A DNA stretch of 64,000 nt from Candidatus Brocadiaceae bacterium S225 (lineage in GTDB: Bacteria > Planctomycetota > Brocadiia > Brocadiales > Scalinduaceae), in the NCBI GenBank assembly GCA_007859995.1, contig SMSL01000004.1, forward strand, positions 164,951-228,950, written 5' to 3'. Shown piece after piece: positions 43,730 to 53,807 of this stretch. The notes under the pieces were generated by a model, which made no database searches, was not told the origin of the DNA, and was given only the letters and a program-made list of their open reading frames with translations. Within the stretch, counting starts at the first letter, position 1, and each line of letters begins with the position of its first letter. Made by a program: the position numbers and the translations under genes.

Positions 43730-44779
43730 ATGAGTCATAACGTTTCAACATACACGGGAATAAGTACAAAAGGCCAATACGTAAAATTAATATGGCTGCT
43801 CACGGTATCTATCTTGATGCTGGGTGTTTCAGTGGTGTGGTTTTATAAAGAGTATAATCCTGAATGGAAACAACACCAAAGAGCCGTTATCAAGAAAAAG
43901 ATCTCTAAGGCAGAAGAGAGCTTTGAATTCTGGTCAAACCCGGAATGGGGTGATCCGAAAAAAGCAAAGGAGCTGGAGGGTAAGATCAAGAGTTTGAAGG
44001 GCTCAAAGCTTAAGATTAAGCAGATATTGCTCAAAGGAGAAGGGCTTTGGAGTAATCAGGAGAACGGGCACAGGGTAGAGAGATGTATGACTTGTCATAT
44101 TGATGAAGAAGAGTTGACTAAATTGCATCCGGAAGGGCTTCCAATTCCTTTCGATATTTACGGGTGCACGGTATGTCATGGTGGCAATGGACGGGCCCTC
44201 GAATCCGAACGTGCACATGAAGGGTCTCATGCAGACAGGAAGGCAATGGAAGGGCCTCGTACTGCCTCTGCCGATGATTTTATAAAAATGTGGAAACGGC
44301 TTCATGAATTGAATCCGGAATATGAAGACCGGCTCAGGGTAGAGAGCTTCTACAGTCCGACAGGGGAATACCAGATTTATGTTGGTAGTAAAAAATGTAT
44401 TAAGTGCCACAAGAAAATGCATCCGGAACACGTCGAAAGGTGGAGGAAAACAAAGTTTGAGACATTTGAGAGAATAGAAAAAGAGCCTGACTATAAAAAC
44501 GGCAATGCTGATTATAAGAGGAAATGTTATAAATGCCATACCACAGGATACAGAGAAGATAAGAAGGTATACTCAGAGCAGGGTGTTGGCTGTGAAGCAT
44601 GCCATGGTCCAGGAGAGGTATACAGCCACCTTATGGCAGGTGAGCACAAAGGTGATGTTGAAAAGGGCCAAAAACTGGCAAAAATCTCTTTTGACTTTAA
44701 GATCTGTGGTGACTGCCATATCCCGAAAAGGCATGAAATGCGTAAGGAATATTTTAAGGATGTTGCGCGTGTCAAATAA
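43730..44779 (+). CDS. Membrane-anchored hexaheme c-type cytochrome
   Basis: 349 residues. One N-terminal membrane helix ([21 protein letters not shown], ~19-39) is not followed by a cleavage site, so it anchors the protein. Six CxxCH motifs follow: CMTCH, CTVCH, CIKCH, CYKCH, CEACH and CGDCH, from ~119 to ~330. It takes the place of cytochrome c1 or f as the electron acceptor of the Rieske protein. It starts two bases after the cytochrome b C-part, so translation is probably coupled. Similar multiheme subunits occur in anammox bc complexes. Confidence 0.92.
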   Translation: MSHNVSTYTGISTKGQYVKLIWLLTVSILMLGVSVVWFYKEYNPEWKQHQRAVIKKKISKAEESFEFWSNPEWGDPKKAKELEGKIKSLKGSKLKIKQILLKGEGLWSNQENGHRVERCMTCHIDEEELTKLHPEGLPIPFDIYGCTVCHGGNGRALESERAHEGSHADRKAMEGPRTASADDFIKMWKRLHELNPEYEDRLRVESFYSPTGEYQIYVGSKKCIKCHKKMHPEHVERWRKTKFETFERIEKEPDYKNGNADYKRKCYKCHTTGYREDKKVYSEQGVGCEACHGPGEVYSHLMAGEHKGDVEKGQKLAKISFDFKICGDCHIPKRHEMRKEYFKDVARVK

Positions 44780-44944
44780 TTATACATTTCGAAAGAAGGC
44801 AGGTATTTAGAATTATTGACGTGCGGTTTATGTTGCTGTTGACATATATATCTTCTATCGTATCTTAAGTTCAGATCCGTAGGTGGCGTATTCATCTATT
44901 CAGACTTTGTGGGTTTATAATTTCAGCGTGAGAGGGGGGACTAT

Positions 44945-46582
44945 ATGAAGCATTTGAGGATTGGCGTCATATTGTTAATTTGTGTGGCTTTTCTGATATT
45001 TAGTGGCGGTACAATTTTTGCGCAAGGACCCGTTAATCCATCTCCGGAAAGATTGGTTTTTCCAACGGAGAAAGAGCAAAAAGGTTTTGAGGAGTGGGTC
45101 GGTCTTGAGAAGGGTAGTGGCCCTTGGGCTGACTATTATAAGCCAACACCGCTTCATATGTATTGGAGTCCGAAGAATCATTATATAAGGCCGGATTTAA
45201 GTGCTTTCAAGGATCTGTTTGATGAATATGCTTCAGGTGATTGTATGGGGTGCCATGATGAGGTGACTCCGGGTATTGTCAGGTCCTGGAGATCGTCAGC
45301 TCACGCAAATCCCAGGAAAAACGCTCAGATCGCGGAAAAGACAAGGGCGATTGAGGAGGCATCTGGTGTAAAGATAGAGCAGGTGACATGTAATTTCTGT
45401 CATGGTGAAAGTCATGATGAGCTTTTTTTGCCCGTAGCTGATGATGTATGTAAAAAATGTCACAGGCAGCAGGTAGAGGAGTTCGCATCAGAAATTGCAG
45501 ATGGAAGGCCAAGCCACAGAACAGCGTGGCTTTCGAATGTTGTCGTACCCTGGTATGTAGAGGGTTTCAGGAGAGGAGAGGGCTATTCTTTCATAGGATG
45601 TGACCAGTGTCATCGTTCAATGGAGAGTTGTGACGCATGCCATACACGACATAAATTTAGTGCTGAAGAGGCAAGGAGGCCTGAGGCGTGTTATTCGTGT
45701 CACATGGGCGCAGACCATCCGGATGCTGAAACGTATAAAGATTCAAAAATGGGTATTATTTATGCCGTAGAAGGTGACACATGGGCATTTGACAAGGGAT
45801 TGAATGATTTAGAACTTGGCGGGTCTGAAATGCGTGCTCCTACATGCCAGATCTGTCATATGTACAATAATACCACTGGGAAGTGGGGGCATAATGTGAC
45901 CTCCAAGGGCCGATGGCGAATGGGTACTATCCCGCCCGTTCAGGTAGAGTACAAATCCGGTATGAAGGATTACCCTTATGGGATTACCATTCCTCCAATG
46001 AACAAGAAGCTGGATATCTATGATGGCGCAAACAAGAAGAAGCTGGAGAGATGGCTGGAGGTCTGCAGCACTTGTCACAGCGGGCGGTTTGCAAGATTAT
46101 GGTTTGAGGCCCTTGATGAATATATGTTTGCCGCATATCGTAAACGTGATGAAGCTCAGTTGCTCGTAGAAGAGTGCTTTGAAAAAGGCTGGATCGATGT
46201 TAATGCCAGGGCTCCTTACCCAATGGGTGATGTGCTTGCCGACAAGCTGGGAGTAAAGCTGCTTGGTGAAGGTATTTTCAAGGCGTTTAAGATGGCCAAA
46301 GGTAAAGTTCCGGTGATTGGTCCAATACTTGGTGAATATGCTAATTACAGCTATGATGATGGTAACCCGAGCCAGATTGAAACTGAATACGGGAACATGT
46401 GGTTCTGGTATGCACTTAAAGGATACAAGGGCGTGGCGCATGGCCAGCAGGACTATGCATGGTGGTGGGGCTGGGCGCCGATGGTAAACCAGCTGTCACG
46501 CATCAAATCGCAGCATGATATGCTGGAGAGAGTATACAATATTGAGGCTAAGCTGGGAATAGGACTCGGAGGTGACAAGTAG
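44945..46582 (+). CDS. Octaheme hydroxylamine oxidoreductase-like cytochrome c
   Basis: 545 residues from ATG 44945 with GAGAGGGGGG upstream. A signal peptide (LRIGVILLICVAFLIFSGGTIFAQ) exports it. Eight CxxCH motifs are visible: CMGCH, CNFCH, CKKCH, CDQCH, CDACH, CYSCH, CQICH and CSTCH, between ~100 and ~380. This is the HAO octaheme plan. The C-terminal MWFWYALKGYKGVAHGQQDYAWWWGWAPM is where oxidative HAOs have the crosslinking Tyr; whether that Tyr is conserved needs alignment. Direction (hydroxylamine oxidation or nitrite reduction) cannot be read. Being in the bc operon, it may form the complex's catalytic periphery. Confidence 0.93.
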   Translation: MKHLRIGVILLICVAFLIFSGGTIFAQGPVNPSPERLVFPTEKEQKGFEEWVGLEKGSGPWADYYKPTPLHMYWSPKNHYIRPDLSAFKDLFDEYASGDCMGCHDEVTPGIVRSWRSSAHANPRKNAQIAEKTRAIEEASGVKIEQVTCNFCHGESHDELFLPVADDVCKKCHRQQVEEFASEIADGRPSHRTAWLSNVVVPWYVEGFRRGEGYSFIGCDQCHRSMESCDACHTRHKFSAEEARRPEACYSCHMGADHPDAETYKDSKMGIIYAVEGDTWAFDKGLNDLELGGSEMRAPTCQICHMYNNTTGKWGHNVTSKGRWRMGTIPPVQVEYKSGMKDYPYGITIPPMNKKLDIYDGANKKKLERWLEVCSTCHSGRFARLWFEALDEYMFAAYRKRDEAQLLVEECFEKGWIDVNARAPYPMGDVLADKLGVKLLGEGIFKAFKMAKGKVPVIGPILGEYANYSYDDGNPSQIETEYGNMWFWYALKGYKGVAHGQQDYAWWWGWAPMVNQLSRIKSQHDMLERVYNIEAKLGIGLGGDK

Positions 46583-47052
46583 CCGCAGGCTTCGTCAGGT
46601 TAGGACTGATTCTCCTGTTTCCTCCTTTGGCTAAAGGTATCGCCGGGTTTGGCGATAATGTTTGGAGCGATACTTAAGTTTTTTATTGTATTGACCGGAA
46701 GAATAATATAACATGTATCCGAATTGAGCGATTTGCGTAGCCGCATACCCTGGGTTGTGTTATCTGTGGGGAATATACGGGCGCCAATCAGGTGATGCGA
46801 AACGCAGGCTAAAGTTTTCAATTGCCATAACAGATGGAAATGGCAGGAATTAATCGCAATTTGAGGATCACCCACCCGGTATCAACTTAACGGCATATAG
46901 TTTGCGCCATATAATTATTAGTTTTTTAGCGATTATTTTGTATAAAAAGCTTGCAATTAGTATGGCGTTATGTATAGTTATACAATTCTGTCTGTTTGAG
47001 GAATATGTAGGAAGTACGCTTATTTTTAATTTTTTATGGGGAGGACGTTAGT
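46583..47052. other. Intergenic region before the porin gene
   Basis: 470 bases. A 7-bp stem TATCGCC-GGGTTT-GGCGATA at 46638-46657 follows the HAO-like gene but lacks a T-run, so it is at most a weak terminator. A minus-strand frame at 46600-46875 has no support. The remainder is AT-rich and probably carries the porin promoter. Confidence 0.5.
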
Positions 47053-48642
47053 ATGGTGAAATTCAGGAATAATTTTATAATTTTTGTGTCGGTATTCGCG
47101 ATCACGGCAGCATGTGCTCTGGTTGGAATGCAGGATGTCAAGGCTCAAGAAGGCAGTATGTCTGACCTCATTAAGAGGATAGAGGCGCTGGAAGCCAAGC
47201 CTGGCGGTAGTAACGTAACTGCCGGAAAGATCAGGGGTTTGAAGATCGGCCTAAACCTTAGACATAGATATGAGAACAGGAGTCAGGATTTTAGTGCAGC
47301 CGGCAGATTTAACGGAGCAACCGCAGCAAGAGGTGCACACGCTTCAAGACAGCCGGCCAAAGATTTTACAATACAGAGGATGAGGCTCTCTTTTGACGCG
47401 GATATTAACAAAAACGTTATGGCTCGTGTTATGTTACAGGATGCACGTACGTTTGGTGAAACGAATAATGCAGATTCCAACATTACTACGAACCTGCAAA
47501 GAACTGACATTCAGGAAGGGTATGTCCAACTGAGAGACCTTGGCGATATAACCCCGTTGCTCACCAATGTTCAGCTTCGTATTGGTAGATGGCAACAGGG
47601 CTATGGTAACGAGAGGCAAATTGGTGCTCTTGGATGGGCTAACCAGAGCAGGTCTTATGACGGTGCAAAGGTTATGTACAAGAAGGGTAATCTCTGGGCA
47701 GATGTCTTCGCATGGCAGATCCACGAAAATGTAACCGGTGGTGTAGATGGTGGTGGAATTCTAGGAGCTGGTTCTAATGGCGGTACAACTGCTGCTGGAC
47801 TGAAGGATACGGTATTATACGGATTGTATTCGCAGTATAAGTTTGGTGGCGCCCTGGAGGGTAACCTCATTGAGCCATTTTTTATAGCTAAGGCTGAGTC
47901 AACAGATGAAGATAGGACAAATGCCGTTACGCAGCCTGATAAAGAACAGAGATATTCATTCGGTTTCAGGGCTGCTGGTGAAAACATAAATGGTTTGGGC
48001 GGCCTAGATTATACCGTTGAGCCTGTTTGGCAGCGTGGAAAGACACAAACGAAATCAGCAGGAGTTTTCGTTTCAGATACTATTAATGCATTTGCAATTC
48101 ATGCAGAGACAGGATATACATTCAAGAGTGTCCCTTGGACTCCCAGGATAGGTTATGCATATTCATATGCGAGTGGAGATGACAGTTTTGGCAGTGGCAG
48201 TGCAAAGACTTTTAAACAGATTAGTCCTACGCAGCATGCTCATAATGGGTACATGGACGTTATTGGATGGCAGAATATGAGAGACCATCAGATTCATTTT
48301 AGCGTGAAGCCAACAAAGAAGCTTGTGGCAGACGTAAAGGTGCACTTCTTTAAACTGGACGAAGTAAATGATGCTTGGTGGAATGTTGGAGGAACTGGAA
48401 TGAATAGAGCAGCCACAGTAGGCAGCAATGGAACCTTTACAAACGCATCAGGTGCTACTGAAAGAGTGGATGATGAATTGGGTCAGGAAATTGATGTTAC
48501 ACTCAAGTACAAAATGTTCGAGAACTTTGGTGTCGTCGCAGGTTATTCACACTTCTTTGCTGGTGATTATATCGAAGATACAGGTGGCGGAGTAGACAGA
48601 GGAATTGACTGGTTCTATCTGCAGACAACAGTTAGTTTCTAA
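47053..48642 (+). CDS. Outer-membrane beta-barrel porin
   Basis: 529 residues. A signal peptide (FIIFVSVFAITAACALVGMQDVKAQ) is followed by a short coiled coil SDLIKRIEALEAK (~36-48), as in trimeric porins. A long beta-rich barrel follows with alternating aromatic and polar residues (LKIGLNLRHRYENRSQDF, VQLRIGRWQQGYGNERQ) and the terminal Phe in FYLQTTVSF. This is the porin/alginate-export style. It probably passes nitrite, ammonium or other small ions. GGGGAGG lies 8 bases before the ATG, and a strong terminator follows. Confidence 0.85.
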   Translation: MVKFRNNFIIFVSVFAITAACALVGMQDVKAQEGSMSDLIKRIEALEAKPGGSNVTAGKIRGLKIGLNLRHRYENRSQDFSAAGRFNGATAARGAHASRQPAKDFTIQRMRLSFDADINKNVMARVMLQDARTFGETNNADSNITTNLQRTDIQEGYVQLRDLGDITPLLTNVQLRIGRWQQGYGNERQIGALGWANQSRSYDGAKVMYKKGNLWADVFAWQIHENVTGGVDGGGILGAGSNGGTTAAGLKDTVLYGLYSQYKFGGALEGNLIEPFFIAKAESTDEDRTNAVTQPDKEQRYSFGFRAAGENINGLGGLDYTVEPVWQRGKTQTKSAGVFVSDTINAFAIHAETGYTFKSVPWTPRIGYAYSYASGDDSFGSGSAKTFKQISPTQHAHNGYMDVIGWQNMRDHQIHFSVKPTKKLVADVKVHFFKLDEVNDAWWNVGGTGMNRAATVGSNGTFTNASGATERVDDELGQEIDVTLKYKMFENFGVVAGYSHFFAGDYIEDTGGGVDRGIDWFYLQTTVSF

Positions 48643-48684
48643 GATGGTTTTAAGTAAATCGGATTTCTAATCCGTTGAGTAATT

Positions 48685-48725
48685 AAAGGGGGTAAGAGTC
48701 GCCAGGATTCTTACCCCTTTTTTTG
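48685..48725 (+). terminator. Strong intrinsic terminator after the porin gene
   Basis: GGGGTAAGAGTC and GATTCTTACCCC pair (one G-T) around GCCAG and run into seven or more T residues. It lies about 45 bases after the porin stop. Confidence 0.9.
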
Positions 48726-48960
48726 TTGGGCTTTGCCCCGCCCACGAAACGAATGTTATTGAATAAAGGTTTGTACCAATCTGGTATATACCGGCAAACT
48801 GTAGCGGAACAGCTTTAGCCTTCCATTCATTCACTTTGGCATGACAATGGAAACCTAAAAGGTTTCCGTATACAAGAATCCTCTCGAAAGAGTGGTCTGC
48901 CACTGATGTTACCCGACGAGCTTAATGTTTAGAAATTTCAAAGTTGACATAAATATTATA

Positions 48961-49044
48961 AGGGTGGATTAAGGACGAAGGACAAATCCATCAATAATAG
49001 ATCACGATTGAAGGTGGATTCGCTGTCGCTTAATCCACCCTACG
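48961..49044. repeat. Interspersed GGTGGATT hairpin repeat, copy 1
   Basis: Contains AGGGTGGATTAAG at the left and the hairpin GGTGGATT-CGCTGTCGCTT-AATCCACC at 49013-49039. Copy 2 lies at 63881-63968. Such GGTGGATT/AATCCACC pairs look like REP or MITE-type elements. Confidence 0.7.
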
Positions 49045-49254
49045 CTAATTTCAAAAGTCGTTGGATTTCTATGTTAAAACCCAACCTAATTTAAAGGCTG
49101 TGTTTCAAATATAAAAACATACCGTTTGTTATTCTGAATTTGTTTCAGAATAGATTGATTGCAACAACCTGACCTCTTAAAAAGGAGATTACAAAACAGT
49201 ACTGAATCAAATTCAGCACGGAACTCCGGATGGCAATTATGACATAGTCTGTAC

Positions 49255-50610
49255 TCAGGAATGTATGTTCAGAATTCTTCTTGCAATTTCAAAGTAAATA
49301 ATTATACCGGTAACGTCAAGAATTGTGGTGATAAGAGGTGCAGACACGATAGCCGGATCGAGTTTAAAGTAGTTGAAAAGAAGCGGTATAGCGACACCTG
49401 CCAGATTACCGACGGTAACTACAGTTGCTACTGAGATTCCTACTGTAATTCCCAGCATTGTATTATCGAGCAGAAATATTGATATAAAAAATGCAGTAGT
49501 CCCTAAAACCGATCCAATTACAAAACCGGCACAAGCTTCGCTCACAAGCACTTTCCGCCATTGCCTTAATGATAATTCTCCGGTAGCCAGCGCTCTTATC
49601 ACAAGTGTAGATGATTGTGAACCGATATTACCACCGGCTCCCATAAGCATGGGTATGAAGTATGCGAGTGCGATTAACGAGCTGAGAGCCAACGAGTATT
49701 TCTGAAGGATCTTTCCTGAGATAGTAGATGCCAGTACCAGTACAAATAGCCAACCAACTCTTCCTGACAGTTGTTTAAGATATCCTGCACGAAAATACCT
49801 CTCTTCGGGCATTTGAATAGCGGCCATTTTATGGAAATCCTTTGTGGCTTCTTCTTCTACTACGTCTAGAATATCGTCAACTGTAATGATACCAACAAGG
49901 CGGTTTTCACTATCAACAACCGGAAGAGAGAGAAAATCGTATTTCTGAATTACCCTGGCAGCTTCTTCCTGGTCATCAGTGGTATATACCTTATAAACTT
50001 TTTCGTTCATTATCTGGTATATTTTCTGATCGGGCTTTGCCAGGATAATGTCTCTAAGCGAAACAACTCCACACAGTTTCCTGCCTTCATTTATTGCATA
50101 GCACGTATAAATTGTTTCTCTATCAGAACCGGTTTTTCTAATAATTTCCAGCGCCTCAGAAACAGTAATTTCAGTGCCCAAATCTACATATCCGGTAGTC
50201 ATTATCCTTCCTGCCGACTTCGGCGGATAATTGAGCAAAATATTCGTTTCCTCTCTCTCTTCGATTGGAAAGAGGTTGAGCAGTTTTTTTACCATTGATG
50301 CAGGAAGCTCGTCAAGGAGTTGTATCCTGTCATCAGGATCCATTTCAAGCAGGATTGATTTTGCCCTGCGCTCAGTAAAGTATCCAAGTAACTCCTCTTC
50401 CTCTTCAGGGTCGAGCAGAGAAAAAATCTCTGCGATCTTTGTCTTATTAAGAACACGAAGAGTTATTACTCTTTCTGTGGGCTCCAGTTCCCGGATTATG
50501 TCGGCGATATCCGCAGGGTGTATGTTTCTTAGTAAAAGACTTAATCCCTTAAGATTTTTGCTCTCAATAAGTTCCTTTAATTCAGGAGTAAATATTTTAT
50601 ACCACTTCAT
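49255..50610 (-). CDS. mgtE: Magnesium transporter MgtE
   Basis: 451 residues, the usual MgtE length. The N-domain (DIADIIRELEPTERVITLRVLNKTKIAEIFSLLDPEEEEELL) is followed by two CBS domains (RIMTTGYVDLGTEITVSEALEII, YDFLSLPVVDSENRLVGIITVDDILDV) and a five-helix channel (AYFIPMLMGAGGNIGSQSSTLVIRALATGEL). It imports Mg2+ and is gated by Mg2+ binding to the cytosolic domains. It is separated from the radical SAM gene by 45 bases on the same strand. Confidence 0.96.
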   Translation of the reverse strand: MKWYKIFTPELKELIESKNLKGLSLLLRNIHPADIADIIRELEPTERVITLRVLNKTKIAEIFSLLDPEEEEELLGYFTERRAKSILLEMDPDDRIQLLDELPASMVKKLLNLFPIEEREETNILLNYPPKSAGRIMTTGYVDLGTEITVSEALEIIRKTGSDRETIYTCYAINEGRKLCGVVSLRDIILAKPDQKIYQIMNEKVYKVYTTDDQEEAARVIQKYDFLSLPVVDSENRLVGIITVDDILDVVEEEATKDFHKMAAIQMPEERYFRAGYLKQLSGRVGWLFVLVLASTISGKILQKYSLALSSLIALAYFIPMLMGAGGNIGSQSSTLVIRALATGELSLRQWRKVLVSEACAGFVIGSVLGTTAFFISIFLLDNTMLGITVGISVATVVTVGNLAGVAIPLLFNYFKLDPAIVSAPLITTILDVTGIIIYFEIARRILNIHS

Positions 50611-50655
50611 AGTATTAAGTTAACAGGGCTTACTCGCCGACTGTAGTAAAACGGG

Positions 50656-51885
50656 TTAAAAAACGGTATTCTCAAGTGATTTCAAGCTTTTGCCAGAGCG
50701 GTAGAATGGGTGATAATGTAATCCGCAGCATCTTGAGCAAATCGGTAGAACATTTTTTTTGATAAATTTCCTGAACTTTCTGGATTTGTTATTATTCCAG
50801 ATGTCTGAGAATCTTTCGGTTCTTACGTTTCCTAATACATAGTCGGGGTTGTCATTACAAAATACTATGTCTCCATTAGGGTACACCATTGTTTGTGTCC
50901 AGGGTGCGATGCAGCGTTGAACCTTACGTTGTGATTTACCGCCATTATAGAAATTATCTTGAGTGGTAGAATAATAATCTGGTATATCAGAAACCTTGAT
51001 AGTCGGGAAAAAAGCTAGCTTGAAGTTGTGTTTTTTGAGAAGCAAACTTGAAATACTATTCTGTACGGCTTGTGTGTCTATCTTTATTTCGTCATTAACC
51101 CATCCTTGCCACGATGGTGCATGGCATTGAAATACCTTTTTCATCGTTGTTTCATAGTTTTTGCCTGTCCTTGTATTATTAAAATACGGATGTTTAACAA
51201 GCAACATTTCAAAACCCAATTCGTCAGTTGTTTCGGTAATATTTTCCAGATATGGAAAGGAGTGCTCGGTTATAGTGAATACCTGGCACAAAAGAGGTCT
51301 TTGTTTCTTAAATTTTTCCTTTGCCTGAATGACTTTTTTTATGCCTGATGCAATCTTCCGGTAACCGTTGTGGATACCCCTGATCTCATTGTGTACATGC
51401 TCAGGCCCATCGACTGAGATATATAACACATCCACTCCAATTTTGACGATATCATCTGCATATTTCTCAAGGAGTGTTCCATTCGTGATTACCCAGCAAA
51501 TCAGGTTTTTCTTCTTTATATATTCAATCAGCCTGATTATGTCTTTAAAGTAGAATGGTTCTCCTCCGGTCAGGAAAATTGTTGGTGAGAATTTAGCGAC
51601 ATCGTCAATAAGTCTTTCAAATTCTTCAATATTCATAGTTTCATTTAAAAGATCGGAATCCTTCTTACTATAATTGCCGGTTTCACCCCATTGCCCACAC
51701 ATTTTACAACGTAAGTTGCATAAATTTGTTGGTGTTATGTGTATAAGATAAGGAGAAAAGCTGTAGCCATTATTTAGCCGTCCGTCGATTTGGAATGAGA
51801 GCAGTCTTGTCACCCATTTCATCATCCTTATATCGGAAAATGGGTTGTTTTTTGACATTTTAATGATATTTGAAATATAGCCCAT
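50656..51885 (-). CDS. Radical SAM/SPASM domain protein
   Basis: 409 residues. Radical SAM motif TPTNLCNLRCKMCGQWGETG (CxxxCxxC), then FLTGGEPFYFKD and LYISVDGPEHVHNEIRG. The SPASM-like C-terminus CIAPWTQTMVYPNGDIVFCNDNPDYVLGNVRTERFSDIWN and LPICSRCCGLHYHP binds extra clusters. Members modify peptides or small molecules. No precursor peptide was recognised nearby, and the neighbour is mgtE, so the substrate is unknown. A short N-terminal extension (MGYISNIIKMSKNNPFSDIRMMKW) precedes the usual start of homology. Confidence 0.85.
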   Translation of the reverse strand: MGYISNIIKMSKNNPFSDIRMMKWVTRLLSFQIDGRLNNGYSFSPYLIHITPTNLCNLRCKMCGQWGETGNYSKKDSDLLNETMNIEEFERLIDDVAKFSPTIFLTGGEPFYFKDIIRLIEYIKKKNLICWVITNGTLLEKYADDIVKIGVDVLYISVDGPEHVHNEIRGIHNGYRKIASGIKKVIQAKEKFKKQRPLLCQVFTITEHSFPYLENITETTDELGFEMLLVKHPYFNNTRTGKNYETTMKKVFQCHAPSWQGWVNDEIKIDTQAVQNSISSLLLKKHNFKLAFFPTIKVSDIPDYYSTTQDNFYNGGKSQRKVQRCIAPWTQTMVYPNGDIVFCNDNPDYVLGNVRTERFSDIWNNNKSRKFRKFIKKNVLPICSRCCGLHYHPFYRSGKSLKSLENTVF

Positions 51886-52193
51886 TGCTGAAATATAGTA
51901 TATGAAAAAAGGTGGTGGTTATATATTTGCCACGGATGATCCTGTAATGGTGGGTGCACACATGGCTTAGCTGACTGGGAACGATGGTAGATGATAGTAA
52001 AATAATGTGAAAGACGCAAGACGAAAAATGGTTTTGTTCAATACATCAGGGAATTAGATAATAAATTTTTTGAATTATCAGACGTGAGTATGATATGATT
52101 CAGGTTCAAATTTATTTTCATAAGCATGTGTTGAAAGCACAAACCTGAAACTTTTCAATAAACCTGGTAATTACTTGTTCGGTGTGAACAGAC
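51886..52193. other. Divergent intergenic region
   Basis: 308 bases between the radical SAM gene (minus) and the marC-like gene (plus). AT-rich; no gene, hairpin or repeat was recognised beyond expected promoters. Confidence 0.5.
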
Positions 52194-52805
52194 ATGAACG
52201 ATTTTATACGATCTACAGCTTTGCTACTTGTCCTACTCAACCCGTTCCTGGTCAGCATTTACCTTATGGGAGTGATCCAGAGACTGGAACGAAGGCAATT
52301 TACTTACGTTCTGATCCGTGCAGGCTTGATTGCCGGCTCTGTCTTCTGCGGCTTTGCTATCCTTGGTGATGCCGTTTTCTCCAATATAGTACAGGCGGAA
52401 TTCGCATCGTTTCAGATATTCGGAGGCGTTATATTTCTTCTTATCGGGCTTCAGTTTGTGTTTCACGGACCAACTGCTATCAAGTTACTTAGAGGCAAGC
52501 CTGAACACCTGGCTGGCGCCATTGCCATGCCTGTACTCATTGGACCAGGAACGATCAGCGCCAGTATCATTGTTGGCAAGCGACAGGATCCGGTTAGCGC
52601 ATGCGCGGCTATTCTCCTGGCGGTATTCATCTCCATCGTATTGATACTGATATTCAAAGTGATACATGACTATGTTCTCCCGCGCCGAGAGCTCCTCATA
52701 GAGAGATATATAGAGATTGCTGGTCGAATCTCTGCGCTCTTTGTGGGAACCGTATCAATTGAAATGATCATGCAGGGTGTCCGGACATGGGTGGAAAAGT
52801 TCTGA
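52194..52805 (+). CDS. MarC family integral membrane protein
   Basis: 203 residues with about six membrane helices. NPFLVSIYLMGVIQRLERRQFTYVLIRAGLIAGSVFCGFAILGDAVF and AGAIAMPVLIGPGTISASIIVGKRQ follow the MarC/NAAT plan. The family's role is unsettled. The name comes from an old link to multiple antibiotic resistance that was later withdrawn. It is monocistronic. Confidence 0.85.
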   Translation: MNDFIRSTALLLVLLNPFLVSIYLMGVIQRLERRQFTYVLIRAGLIAGSVFCGFAILGDAVFSNIVQAEFASFQIFGGVIFLLIGLQFVFHGPTAIKLLRGKPEHLAGAIAMPVLIGPGTISASIIVGKRQDPVSACAAILLAVFISIVLILIFKVIHDYVLPRRELLIERYIEIAGRISALFVGTVSIEMIMQGVRTWVEKF

Positions 52806-52942
52806 GGAACTGAAAACATCGAACCAGACGTTTCGACAAGGCACTTGCCAGTGTAGCTGAAAGCAGTCGTTAAATATCTTACGGATAATTTCAAACAGTT
52901 TTGAAACACTGCGACGTTATAGTGCTCAAATCTAAAACCAGG

Positions 52943-53719
52943 CTAATCAAAATATTTATCATAAAAATCACTGGGAACATCATAATGCTTTCTACCAGCA
53001 ACAGCATAGTAAAATAGCGGTTCTCCCTCTACTGAAACACGATGACGGTATCTCTCTAAATGATATATATCCATATATTTCGAAAAAATCAAATCTCGGA
53101 TCATTCGTGAGAAACCGCTGGAATCACTGTCGTTAAGAAATGTTTCTTTTATATTAAACGCCACCCAACCTTCTGATTGGATGATATTAAATGCTACCAT
53201 AAATGCTTTAGGCGGAATGTCACCAAACCCTAAAGCAGCGACTGTTGTCAAGCAGTTGAAAGACCACGAAGACAAATCCTCTTTTTCCTCATTACTCAAA
53301 TTACAAAAATCTATAATTTCATAAGCATCATATACTTCAGGCCTGTCTCGCTCAGTTGCCCGTCTCGCTTCAGAAATAATGTCAACGCCTACGAGCCTTG
53401 AAACACCATATTTTTTCAGTTCTGCACCCATTAACCCGTTTCCTGCTCCTAAGTCCAGGATCCTGAGTTCCGTGAAATTTTCGTGTGTTTGTGCCAGGCT
53501 TGTGTTAAGAATTTCAGCCACTTTTTTAGGGGAGCAGCATTTGAGACGATCGTAAAAGATCTGCTCATATAATCCGGGGAAATTATAAATCGTATCGTAA
53601 TCATGAAATCGAATCTTCCTTTCCTCTTTAGACTCTATTAAATAAAAAAAGGATTCATCCTGGTCAGCGCTTTGGCATTCACTCTTCGGAAACTTTATTC
53701 TGTATCTATTTTTATTCAT
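52943..53719 (-). CDS. SAM-dependent class I methyltransferase
   Basis: 258 residues. Motif I is LRILDLGAGNGLMGAELKKYGVSRLVGVDIISEARR at ~86-120, with the acidic VGVDI after it. The rest is the Rossmann methyltransferase fold without other obvious substrate motifs. The N-terminal ~80 residues (EERKIRFHDYDTIYNFPGLYEQIFYDRLKCCSPKKV) resemble the lead-in seen in tetratricopeptide-associated methyltransferases. Substrate unknown. It is a lone minus-strand gene. Confidence 0.8.
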   Translation of the reverse strand: MNKNRYRIKFPKSECQSADQDESFFYLIESKEERKIRFHDYDTIYNFPGLYEQIFYDRLKCCSPKKVAEILNTSLAQTHENFTELRILDLGAGNGLMGAELKKYGVSRLVGVDIISEARRATERDRPEVYDAYEIIDFCNLSNEEKEDLSSWSFNCLTTVAALGFGDIPPKAFMVAFNIIQSEGWVAFNIKETFLNDSDSSGFSRMIRDLIFSKYMDIYHLERYRHRVSVEGEPLFYYAVAGRKHYDVPSDFYDKYFD

Positions 53720-53807
53720 ACATTTTTTAAAAGATGGGAAATTTTGTTATTTAAGATGAGGAGTATTGTATCATAATTCATTCATAAAATCATTAACATT
53801 ATATTAA

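Larger units (their letters stand above)
48643..49254. other. Intergenic region after the porin
   Basis: 612 bases between the porin and convergent mgtE. It holds the porin terminator (48685) and one copy of the paired hairpin repeat (48961). A minus-strand frame at 48667-48903 overlaps the terminator and is not supported. Confidence 0.6.

Noticed and set aside
46600..46875. 91-codon minus-strand frame between the HAO-like and porin genes
   Set aside because: It has no ribosome site, no recognised domain, and lies in an AT-rich spacer.
48667..48903. 78-codon minus-strand frame after the porin
   Set aside because: It overlaps the strong porin terminator and has no protein-like pattern.
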